A DNA stretch of 64,000 nucleotides from Kiritimatiellales bacterium (GTDB lineage: Bacteria; Verrucomicrobiota; Kiritimatiellia; Kiritimatiellales; Tichowtungiaceae): contig JBBADV010000002.1 of assembly GCA_041656295.1 (NCBI GenBank), positions 1 to 64,000 on the forward strand. Direction: 5' to 3'. Each line of letters begins with the position of its first letter. Within the stretch, counting starts at the first letter, position 1. Shown in pieces: positions 26,276 through 33,399 of the stretch. The position numbers and the translations under genes were made by a program. The notes beneath the pieces are model-generated. The model searched no databases and was not told the origin of the DNA. It worked only from the letters and a program-made list of their open reading frames with translations.

Positions 26276-26393
26276 CTGATCCAAGGAAGCGAGTACGCCT
26301 TAAATCCTGCAAATTCAGCGGAATAATAAGTGTAGGAGGCGGTTAGACGTCATAACTGCCATTTTGGTCAATCCATAACAGAAAGGAGATCAT

Positions 26394-26810
26394 ATGCACA
26401 AGTTGCGTGCTGCGTATTCAAAGAAGGTTCCGCTGAATGAAAAATACAGTACAGAATCCTTCTCAGCTTCCATTGAACGGGAGCTGCCGGAAAACCTCGG
26501 ACAGAATGAATTGATGGAAGAATTCCATTCGTCATTTGAGCTGACACAATCGACCGTAGAAGGCCAGATTGCAGCGAAGAAGGCGTTGGCTTCACCCAGC
26601 CAGAAAAAGGGCTCAGAAGCCCGTTCTGAAGCTCCTGCGAAGATAACCAACAAGCAGGTCAATTTCATACTGCGTCTTGGTAAAAAACAGGGAAAAGTTC
26701 TGGCGGATCTCAACCAGGTTGCAACTGAGAAATTCCATGTCAAATCCATCTACGAGCTGACCCGCAAAAATGCCAGCGCGATGGTGGAAGAACTCCAGTT
26801 GGCCGCTTAA
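26394..26810 (+). CDS. Small element-borne hypothetical protein
   Basis: This 138-residue protein has an AAAGGAG ribosome binding site. The N-terminal 30 residues (MHKLRAAYSKKVPLNEKYST) and the C-terminal helix unit (ITNKQVNFILRLGKKQGK...ELTRKNASAMVEELQ) are separated by an Ala/Ser/Lys linker. The C-terminal unit resembles short helical modules found in plasmid and phage proteins that also carry single-strand-DNA-related domains; this is a resemblance only. It is followed by its own terminator and a YubB-like gene. Confidence 0.65.
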   Translation: MHKLRAAYSKKVPLNEKYSTESFSASIERELPENLGQNELMEEFHSSFELTQSTVEGQIAAKKALASPSQKKGSEARSEAPAKITNKQVNFILRLGKKQGKVLADLNQVATEKFHVKSIYELTRKNASAMVEELQLAA

Positions 26811-26830
26811 TAATCAAATCAGCCCTCATT

Positions 26831-26875
26831 GCCGTACAGATAGGATAATCCCTGTTCTGTGCGGCTTTTTTATTT
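26831..26875 (+). terminator. Intrinsic terminator
   Basis: GCCGTACAGA (26831-26840) and TCTGTGCGGC (26856-26865) pair over 10 bp with one G-T wobble, followed by TTTTTTATTT. Confidence 0.85.
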
Positions 26876-26898
26876 CCAGAAACTATAAGGAGAAAAAT

Positions 26899-27516
26899 AT
26901 GCCAAATCATGTACAAACAGTAATCAGGTCGGACGACGAGGGTGCTATGAAAGCCTTTCGCAAACTCATGGTTGATGATGACGGAGACGTTGATTTCAAC
27001 CGGGTCATTCCAATGCCTCAGGAACTTTATGATATCTATGCCGGCTCATGTGTTATTGACGGAGTCAGATACAGCCGATGGCGAGAAATTGATGACCAGC
27101 GTGTTCCCGTCTCAGTAGAGGAGCTTTTGGATCTCACGGATAAATACGGAGTAACATTCTCGAACGACTGGGGAAATGAACACTGGAACACGAAGTGGAA
27201 TGCGTATGACTGCTATGCCGATGACTATGTTGCTGAATTTAGCACAGCCTGGGCGCATCCCGATCCGGTCATTGTGGAAATGAGCCGGAAACTCCCGATG
27301 TACAAATTCCATGTCCGTTATGCCGATGAAAACATCGGTTGCAATACGGGTGATTACATCATTCTGAACGGTGAGATTATCTTTGGGTTTGCGTGTTTGC
27401 CGGAAGAATCTCCGGCGGCATGGGAAACCGCCTTGGATATCTGGGGCTGTCAGGAATATTACGTTCGTCAACCGGACGGAACATATCAGGTTAAGGATAC
27501 CTCTCTGGCCGCATAG
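26899..27516 (+). CDS. Api92/YubB-like protein
   Basis: This 205-residue protein begins MPNHVQTVIR, and its layout (FNRVIPMPQEL, then NDWGNEHWNTKWNAYDC and FSTAWAHPDPVIVEMSRKLP) matches the YubB/Api92 ferredoxin-like family found on plasmids, phages and integrative elements. Its function is not established. The start at 26899 follows AAGGAG and is preferred over the earlier frame at 26770, which runs inside the preceding gene and terminator. Confidence 0.8.
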   Translation: MPNHVQTVIRSDDEGAMKAFRKLMVDDDGDVDFNRVIPMPQELYDIYAGSCVIDGVRYSRWREIDDQRVPVSVEELLDLTDKYGVTFSNDWGNEHWNTKWNAYDCYADDYVAEFSTAWAHPDPVIVEMSRKLPMYKFHVRYADENIGCNTGDYIILNGEIIFGFACLPEESPAAWETALDIWGCQEYYVRQPDGTYQVKDTSLAA

Positions 27517-27535
27517 CCCGTTCAAAACTTATCTC

Positions 27536-27566
27536 ACCCGGAGTGAATCAACGCTCCGGGTTTTTC
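27536..27566 (+). terminator. Intrinsic terminator
   Basis: ACCCGGAG (27536-27543) and CTCCGGGT (27554-27561) with a 10-base loop and a T5 run. Confidence 0.85.
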
Positions 27567-27582
27567 ATTTACAGGAGAAATT

Positions 27583-28407
27583 ATGAATCTACGCGAATTA
27601 AGAAAACGTCCGCATTTATCCAACTCGCAAATCAACCAGCTGCTGAATGTCTGCTCGCTTCAATATTACTTTGAGCGCGTTGCGCGGATACCCAGAGCAT
27701 TTAACAGTGCTTCATTGGTTTTTGGAGATTGCGTACACCGGACATTGAAAACTGTTTTTCTGGGACTGAAGGCCGGAAGGATACCCAGCATCGAACGCTA
27801 TGAACGGATGTTCTCAAGACTGTGGGAGCTGACAAACCGGGATAAAGAAATCAAGTTTCCGGAAACGGAAGATATCCAGTCACTGGATGTCAAAGGCCGG
27901 AATATGGTACGTTGCTTTTTGGAGCACATTGATCCGGCAGACAAGGTACAGGCTGTCAGCGAGCCGTTTTGCGTGCCGGTACATGCTCCGGATGGCTCTT
28001 ACATTGAACTTCCGCTGATCGGCGAGTTTGATGCTGTCATTAAGCGTAACGGCCAGCCGGTGATCGTGGATTGGAAGACTGCTGCGCGGAAGTGGAGCAA
28101 AGGCGATGCGGATAAGAAGTTTCAGGCGAGCGTTTACAGTTATGCCTGGCATCAACTCTATAGTGTTCGTCCGGAGATCCGTTTCGATGTCGTTACCAAA
28201 ACCAAGGTTCCCGGCTATGAGCAGCATCCGACCTACCGGACAGAAGATGATGAACGCCGGATGGCGCTGCTGATTGCCAGAGCCCAGCAGATGATCCGGC
28301 ATCAGGTGTATTATCCGGCAGAAACCGGATTCTACTGCAAAGACTGTCCGTATGCCAGCGACTGCAAGGCCTGGCACCAACAACCGGCATTGGCTAAGGC
28401 GGCTTAA
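27583..28407 (+). CDS. PD-(D/E)XK nuclease, RecB/Cas4-like with Cys cluster
   Basis: This 274-residue protein has the PDDEXK_1 layout: GEFDAVI near 147 and VIVDWKTA near 161 supply the D and DxK residues, followed by a QASVYSYAWHQ helix (Q motif). One Cys near residue 24 (CSLQYYF) and three in CKDCPYASDC (about 251-258) would bind an iron-sulfur cluster, as in Cas4 and AddB. There is no cas gene nearby, so a role in element recombination or exonuclease processing is more likely than CRISPR adaptation. Flanked by terminators on both sides. Confidence 0.85.
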   Translation: MNLRELRKRPHLSNSQINQLLNVCSLQYYFERVARIPRAFNSASLVFGDCVHRTLKTVFLGLKAGRIPSIERYERMFSRLWELTNRDKEIKFPETEDIQSLDVKGRNMVRCFLEHIDPADKVQAVSEPFCVPVHAPDGSYIELPLIGEFDAVIKRNGQPVIVDWKTAARKWSKGDADKKFQASVYSYAWHQLYSVRPEIRFDVVTKTKVPGYEQHPTYRTEDDERRMALLIARAQQMIRHQVYYPAETGFYCKDCPYASDCKAWHQQPALAKAA

Positions 28408-28415
28408 TCACATGG

Positions 28416-28440
28416 GCGCTCCATTGCGGAGCGCTCCTTT
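28416..28440 (+). terminator. Intrinsic terminator
   Basis: GCGCTCC and GGAGCGC form a 7-bp stem with an ATTGC loop, followed by TCCTTTTCTTT. Confidence 0.75.
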
Positions 28441-28449
28441 TCTTTGTCA

Positions 28450-28854
28450 TTAACAATCATGTATTCTACTCTGCAAATATTCATCGTATTTTTCTTTTGC
28501 CTCTTCTGCCATAGCAAAAGTGCCTGGGAAAAACTTCGTTTTTAATGGAGGCCAATCATAACCATATTTTTCGAGCTCCTCGCCGATAACAGCTGATATG
28601 CCTTGTCCCAAGTTAAATTCAGACATAGGTAAAAAACAGCCAACGGGCTTCACTGTTACATGTCCTTGCAATTCCATACCAATGCATGCCATTCCCCAAA
28701 GATACTCGAATCGGTGAAAACAATTTTTATAAGCACCATCCCCTGGCAAGTAATCTTTTAAAAAAGGTTTCATATATTCAAATATATGCCAACTGGTTGC
28801 CGTATACGTTTTGCCAAACATTATAATAGCTTCGGTTTTGTCTATTACTTGCAT
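28450..28854 (-). CDS. Small partner protein of the SIR2 gene
   Basis: This 134-residue protein was not recognised; it is rich in aromatic residues (TSWHIFEYMKPFLKDYLP, FHRFEYLWGMACIGME). It begins 11 bp after the stop of the SIR2-like gene on the same strand, so the two are an operon and probably act together. No signal peptide or membrane segment is visible. In two-gene SIR2 modules the small partner may be an inhibitor, sensor or second effector; nothing in the sequence decides which. Confidence 0.65.
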   Translation of the reverse strand: MQVIDKTEAIIMFGKTYTATSWHIFEYMKPFLKDYLPGDGAYKNCFHRFEYLWGMACIGMELQGHVTVKPVGCFLPMSEFNLGQGISAVIGEELEKYGYDWPPLKTKFFPGTFAMAEEAKEKYDEYLQSRIHDC

Positions 28855-28865
28855 GGGAGTTGCTT

Positions 28866-30173
28866 CTAAAAAAACGGATACGTTCCAGAGGTATCACGTA
28901 TCTCTAGAGAATCAAAAATAGTTTTGAGTAAGGAATAATTTCCATCTGCGATGGCAGATAATGATGCTCCATAAAAAAGCAATAATGCCGGATATTTTTG
29001 TAAGTTAGAATATACACGAGACCGATAAGGATCTGCTAAACTTATAAGCTGTTGTATTGCTCGAATAAAATGCTTGATGCGCTCGTCTTTACACCAGAAA
29101 AACCCTTCAATAATTAAAGACAGCAATAAATCACATTCCTTTTCATACATTTGAATCCGTTGTTTAATGGTTGTCAGATTACTATTGCTGATATTTGCGT
29201 AAACACGCTCAGTTTCTTTATAAAGCAATTCTTTTAACGCAATTTCAGAGGAAGGATTCATGAGGTAACGTTTTATTTGAGCAATTGCGATGTTCTTAGA
29301 TATAGGATGCCGTGCGTTTGAGTCGGAGAGCGCTTGAACTTTATCCCGAACCGATTCAAAAAAGATATCAGCATCTTGTATGCGGATGATTTTTGCATCC
29401 CGACACGTTGCCAGTTTACTGGCAGTATCTGTCAACGCACCTCTAGCAGTCCAAAATGCTGAGAATCGCCGATTCGAGCATCGTTCAATTGCAGCACGCA
29501 AAGCATGATCCCAATCCCCAGACCATCCGCAAACAATCAGCCCATATTCATCAAGAATCCGATCAAGCCACTTATTGGTTTCTGAATCATATTCAGATAA
29601 CTCGGTGTCAGTGTTTTTCATCCAAGAATTCAGATAATCACCATGCAATTTGATAACAGTTACATCTGAATGTACTAAGGGGACTGCCCCTGCTAGTTGA
29701 TCTGGCGAACTCAATACTGTGGGAGTGATTCCTACTTTTGCTAATGCTGATTCTATCAATCGATCGAAATTTGTTGTGATGATTACCTTAATGAATCCAT
29801 CTTTCACAAGCTGGGCAATCGCATCATGTGCTTTAGTAGGAAGTTTTAATCCCTGTTCATGTTCCTCATCGGTAGGTTCAAAGTGTTTCTTTAAAAAGTT
29901 CCGACGTTCCTCAGGTGTCCCATTCAAATGTTCAATGATATTACTATAGGTTGCGGATTGGCCATATTTTTCCAGAAACCACTTTTCTGGATCTGAAGGA
30001 GCCTCTTCTCCTTCTAGCCCCGCAACCTTTTTAATCAAATCCGGCATGATTTCATACCCTGTCGGGATACCTGCGGCCCGGGATACGCCAGAGCCGAGCA
30101 AAAAAGCATAGACGCCTTTATTTTCATAAAGGGAGAAAGCCAGCGTTGTCATCGGATCAATCATACGAACCAT
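28866..30173 (-). CDS. SIR2-like NAD-binding protein, putative antiphage effector
   Basis: This 435-residue protein has an N-terminal SIR2-like domain: GSGVSRAAGIP at 27-37, TTNFD at 133-137, IKLHGD near 174-179 and VCGWSGDWD near 215. These bind NAD in the family; bacterial SIR2 proteins of this kind usually deplete NAD+ on phage infection. Residues from about 290 on are helical and unrecognised, and may sense the trigger. The zinc-binding Cys pairs of deacetylase sirtuins are absent. It is antisense to its neighbours in the element, with a partner gene downstream, as if inserted as a module. Confidence 0.8.
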   Translation of the reverse strand: MVRMIDPMTTLAFSLYENKGVYAFLLGSGVSRAAGIPTGYEIMPDLIKKVAGLEGEEAPSDPEKWFLEKYGQSATYSNIIEHLNGTPEERRNFLKKHFEPTDEEHEQGLKLPTKAHDAIAQLVKDGFIKVIITTNFDRLIESALAKVGITPTVLSSPDQLAGAVPLVHSDVTVIKLHGDYLNSWMKNTDTELSEYDSETNKWLDRILDEYGLIVCGWSGDWDHALRAAIERCSNRRFSAFWTARGALTDTASKLATCRDAKIIRIQDADIFFESVRDKVQALSDSNARHPISKNIAIAQIKRYLMNPSSEIALKELLYKETERVYANISNSNLTTIKQRIQMYEKECDLLLSLIIEGFFWCKDERIKHFIRAIQQLISLADPYRSRVYSNLQKYPALLLFYGASLSAIADGNYSLLKTIFDSLEIRDTSGTYPFF

Positions 30174-30265
30174 CCTTTCCTAACATCATTTTCCCCACGA
30201 GGGTTTAGTTATCAAATCACCGCCATTAAACAAACCATCCGCATTAAATACAACAAGGAGATATT

Positions 30266-31072
30266 ATGAATACAATAGCACTTATTGAGCGGCACACCGT
30301 CCATGAAATGGTGGTCGCCTACCACGAAGCAGCAAAGGAGATTAAACAGGCATACAAACTGCAGGGAGCGGCAAGAAACCGGCTGTCCAGTGCTTTCGGT
30401 GCCAGCTATTATTTCCATGTATTTTCAGATAAATCAAACCGCTACACCGTTGACGAATTGGTAGCTGATGTTCTGTCCAACATCAAAAAAGGAGCATGGC
30501 GTGTCGTCGTCGGACGCCTTGGTATCCGGAATCTGATGTGTACCAAACAGTCCAAAGAACTCGATGAGCAGCTGGAAAGCGGAAAAGGTCTGCCGGATAT
30601 TACCGATGAAGCCATCTTTGGATTTCTTGAGCAACTGCACTCGCAGATTGGGCAGTTAGCAAAAGATTCCATCATGGAGTGTTTTGATATGCTGCGTCCT
30701 CGCCGGATTACTCACAAAACCAACGAGAAGAATGCCAGGTGGGAACTCGGCCCGAAAATCATTCTGAAATACTGGGTGGAACCCAATTGGTCGAAAGGAT
30801 TTCAAATCCGGCATCACTATTGCCAATGCGCTCGCGTTCTATGCAATGCGTTTTCACTGTTGGACAGTAAAGGCGTGGTTAAATCCTACGGCGGAGATCT
30901 GACGGATGCCGTTAGTACAACACGCCAGATCGGAGTCAACAGCGGTGAAACAGAATATTTCAAATTCAAGTGTTACAAGAACGGCAATCTTCATCTGGAA
31001 TTCAAACGGATGGATCTGGTTGCCAAACTCAACGAGATCGGCGGAGCCGGAATGCTGAAAACCGGCAGTTGA
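30266..31072 (+). CDS. DUF4942-domain protein
   Basis: This 268-residue protein has the pattern of DUF4942: an N-terminal helical part (MVVAYHEAAKEIKQAYKLQ), WRVVVGRLGIRNLM, IMECFDMLRPRR, and the C-terminal tract GGDLTDAVSTTRQIGVNSGETEYFKFKCYKNGNLHLEFKR, which is the most typical. The domain is common on plasmids and integrative elements, often near DNA methylases or RadC and ArdC genes, and its function is unknown. CAAGGAG precedes the ATG. Confidence 0.75.
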   Translation: MNTIALIERHTVHEMVVAYHEAAKEIKQAYKLQGAARNRLSSAFGASYYFHVFSDKSNRYTVDELVADVLSNIKKGAWRVVVGRLGIRNLMCTKQSKELDEQLESGKGLPDITDEAIFGFLEQLHSQIGQLAKDSIMECFDMLRPRRITHKTNEKNARWELGPKIILKYWVEPNWSKGFQIRHHYCQCARVLCNAFSLLDSKGVVKSYGGDLTDAVSTTRQIGVNSGETEYFKFKCYKNGNLHLEFKRMDLVAKLNEIGGAGMLKTGS

Positions 31073-31097
31073 GTTTTTGGAATGCATTCCAAAGTTT
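31071..31097. repeat. 27-bp palindromic repeat, copy 1
   Basis: It contains the perfect 18-bp palindrome TTTGGAATGCATTCCAAA (31076-31093), starting at the DUF4942 stop. The same 27 bp occur in reverse orientation at 63307-63333. Confidence 0.8.
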
Positions 31098-31105
31098 TTT
31101 CAAAG

Positions 31106-31135
31106 CGGAAGTCCACACCGGGCTTCCGTTTTTTC
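31106..31135 (+). terminator. Intrinsic terminator
   Basis: CGGAAG (31106-31111) and CTTCCG (31123-31128) with an 11-base loop, then TTTTTTC, between the DUF4942 and RadC-like genes. Confidence 0.8.
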
Positions 31136-31158
31136 ATTTTAAATCAGGGAGGAACCCA

Positions 31159-31631
31159 TTGTTTATCGAACTAAAAACAGAATTGATGGCGAAAGAAGAG
31201 CCGGGCGGTGAAGAAATTGCCGACCCCGAAGCGGTGGAGCCAGTGGTTGCAGATATGCGCCTTTTGGCACAGGAGGCTTTTGTTGTACTGACTCTCAACG
31301 TCAAACATCAGCTTATCCGTCGTCATCTGGTCACGCTCGGAATTCTGGATAAGGTGCAGATCCATGCCCGGGAGGTTTTCCGCCCAGCCATTCTGGATAA
31401 TGCACACCATATCATTCTGGTGCATAACCATCCATCCGGAGATCCGGAGCGCCATCATCAACAGACCGAAAGGCCACGCTGGAATTAATGAACGCCGGCA
31501 GGCACCTCGGTATTCCGGTCATAGATCATTTGATCGTCGGCAACGGCCCGCTTTATTCCATGCGGCGGGCGGGACTCATTCATTTTGAACCAACAACAGA
31601 AAGGAGCACATTATGTTCGGAAGAAATATAA
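31159..31631 (+). pseudogene. RadC-like JAB/MPN-domain protein, frameshifted
   Basis: A TTG start with GGGAGG upstream opens a RadC-type JAB domain with VHNHPSGDPE near residue 88 (zinc-binding histidines). A missing base just after that motif (near 31448-31455) shifts the frame. The remainder (ATLELMNAGRHLGIPVIDHLIVGNGPLYSMRRAGLIHF) continues in the next frame to 31631, overlapping the next start. Reading the first frame alone gives a premature stop at 31488. RadC-like genes are regular passengers of integrative elements. It is either inactive or needs a frameshift. Confidence 0.75.
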
Positions 31632-32185
31632 TCGAACTGTCCAGTAAAACACACAAACAGGATTTTCAACGCTTACGGGCGGTGGTGTCCTGCGTATCCA
31701 CTGACATAAAACGCATGGAACTCAACTGCGTTCATGTCACCAAAGAAGAAAACGGTATTTTGGTTACAGCAGTTGACGGGGTGCGATTGCGATCCGACCG
31801 GTTCCTGCTGAAAACCTCACCGGGAGCGTACGGTGTTAAAATTAATAACACCCAGCGTATCGTACTGGTGAAGCTCAGCGGTAAAGTAAAGTGTCCGGAG
31901 TGGCGCAGAGTTGTTCCGTCCACGGAGAAAGCGGATGCATATGCCATCGAAGGTATAGGCAAGCATTCTGCAGTGTGGGCGTCTGCTGCGCTGGGGTACA
32001 TGCTGAATCCGGCGATGGTCGCACTCACCGACGAGGAAAAAGCAACGTTGCTCGTCCCGCGTGACAAATCCAGCCGTTCTCCGGTGGTTTTGAAGAATGA
32101 GAAAACGCTTTATCTTCAAATGCCGGTGCGGGTGAATGAAAAATGGATACAGACCGTCGAGCAGATCAAATCCAAAGCGGCATAG
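31613..32185 (+). CDS. Hypothetical protein, 190 residues, possibly clamp-like
   Basis: The ATG at 31613 lies inside the end of the RadC-like frame and is preceded by AAAGGAG. The first part reads FQRLRAVVSCVSTDIKRMELNCVHVTKEENGILVTAVDGVRLRSDRF. This loosely resembles one domain of a DNA polymerase beta clamp (a DG-x-RL tract after a short strand pair), but the length allows only one or two clamp domains. The rest is unrecognised. It is followed by a small gene in the same direction. Confidence 0.6.
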   Translation: MFGRNIIELSSKTHKQDFQRLRAVVSCVSTDIKRMELNCVHVTKEENGILVTAVDGVRLRSDRFLLKTSPGAYGVKINNTQRIVLVKLSGKVKCPEWRRVVPSTEKADAYAIEGIGKHSAVWASAALGYMLNPAMVALTDEEKATLLVPRDKSSRSPVVLKNEKTLYLQMPVRVNEKWIQTVEQIKSKAA

Positions 32186-32192
32186 GTGTGTT

Positions 32193-32444
32193 ATGAAAAC
32201 AACCGTTATACCGCCGGAGCTGATGGAGCTGTATGAACGCATGCGGAAGATCATTGATTTTAAAACACAACGAATCATTGGCTTATCCCGCATGCTTCAA
32301 ACGCTGAAATACTGTGTCGAAGACACCATCCCGATCAGTCCGGAAGCATTGTCCGTATGGGCAAAGCTGATCGACGATGCAACCTGCGACATCATTGCAG
32401 AACTGGATGCGTTTACCGCACTGGAATCCGCACAAGAAGAATAA
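32193..32444 (+). CDS. Small hypothetical protein, 83 residues
   Basis: The ATG is 8 bp after the preceding stop. It is mostly helical (LMELYERMRKIIDFKTQRIIGLSRMLQTLKYC) and acidic at the C-terminus. It was not recognised. Probably co-transcribed with the 31613 gene; a strong terminator follows. Confidence 0.6.
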   Translation: MKTTVIPPELMELYERMRKIIDFKTQRIIGLSRMLQTLKYCVEDTIPISPEALSVWAKLIDDATCDIIAELDAFTALESAQEE

Positions 32445-32468
32445 CCGTAACAATAACTGAACCCCGCT

Positions 32469-32497
32469 GCCCGCCCTCAACCGGCGGGCTTTTTTTA
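32469..32497 (+). terminator. Intrinsic terminator
   Basis: GCCCGCC (32469-32475) and GGCGGGC (32483-32489) with a 7-base loop and a T8 run, upstream of ardC. Confidence 0.9.
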
Positions 32498-32519
32498 TTA
32501 ACTGCAACAGGAAAAAACT

Positions 32520-33320
32520 ATGACAACGAAAAGTTCAGACATTAACCGAATCATTACCGATCGTTTTATTGAACGGATTAAAACCACCGGCATTCTGCCG
32601 TGGAAACAGCCGTGGACATCACCGGCGCTGGCGCCTAAGAATCTCATTTCTGGCAAAATGTATCAGGGCATTAATCTGTTCCTGCTTCACATGCTGGGAT
32701 TTGCCTCGCCGTACTGGCTGACGTTTAAACAGATCTCAGATCTTGGCGGCACCATTCGTAAAGGCGAGAAAGCGGCCATTGTTGTATTTCGCCGGCAGGT
32801 GAAAAAGCCGCTGGAAGAATCCGAAGTTGATGATCCCGGTGTAACACCCCGTCAGGTGCACAGCTATTCGATGCTCAGATACTATTATGTGTTTAACACC
32901 GAACAGTGCGACGGGCTGCCCAAAGAGAAACTGCCGGATTATACCAAGATTCCTTCACCGGAACTGAAATCGGATGAAGCTCTGCGGCTGATGAAGGAAA
33001 TGCCCAACCCGCCGCACATCCAGCACAATGCTCGGTATGCGGCGTATAACCGGGTCACTGATGTGATTCGTATGCCACCGCGAGTGTTTTTCCACAATGA
33101 GCACGGTTATTGGGAAGCGCTCTTTCACGAACTGATACATGCCACCGGCCATGAGCGGCGTTTAAATCGTAAAGAAATCAGCGCTCCGTCATGCAGTCAA
33201 TCCGATGAAGCCAAAGAAGAACTGATAGCCGAAATGGGTGCAGCGTTTTTGTGTGCACACTACGGTAGCCTCTTTTTTAGGTTACAGAGTTGTGATGATT
33301 TTAGTGTCATTATTGACTGA
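32520..33320 (+). CDS. ArdC-like antirestriction/zincin protein, 3'-truncated
   Basis: The N-terminal ssDNA-binding ArdC domain is present (LPWKQPWTSPALAPKNLISGKMYQGIN, KGEKAAIVVFRR). It is followed by the metallopeptidase tract FHELIHATGHERR near 202-214 (HExxH zinc motif) and EELIAEMGAAFLCAHYG with the third ligand Glu. ArdC proteins continue for about 50 more residues; here the similarity ends at about 33267 and 17 unrelated residues follow to a stop. The point of loss is the left edge of the STAND cassette. ArdC protects incoming plasmid DNA. Confidence 0.8.
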   Translation: MTTKSSDINRIITDRFIERIKTTGILPWKQPWTSPALAPKNLISGKMYQGINLFLLHMLGFASPYWLTFKQISDLGGTIRKGEKAAIVVFRRQVKKPLEESEVDDPGVTPRQVHSYSMLRYYYVFNTEQCDGLPKEKLPDYTKIPSPELKSDEALRLMKEMPNPPHIQHNARYAAYNRVTDVIRMPPRVFFHNEHGYWEALFHELIHATGHERRLNRKEISAPSCSQSDEAKEELIAEMGAAFLCAHYGSLFFRLQSCDDFSVIID

Positions 33321-33399
33321 TTTTTAAGAATCTTTATATTCTAAAGTTAAAAATCAATTGAAAGACATAAAAATATAACAAAAAAATCTTTGAAAATTT

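Noticed and set aside
30970..31158. Upstream extension of the RadC-like frame
   Set aside because: It overlaps the DUF4942 gene, the 27-bp palindrome and a terminator; TTG 31159 has GGGAGG in front.
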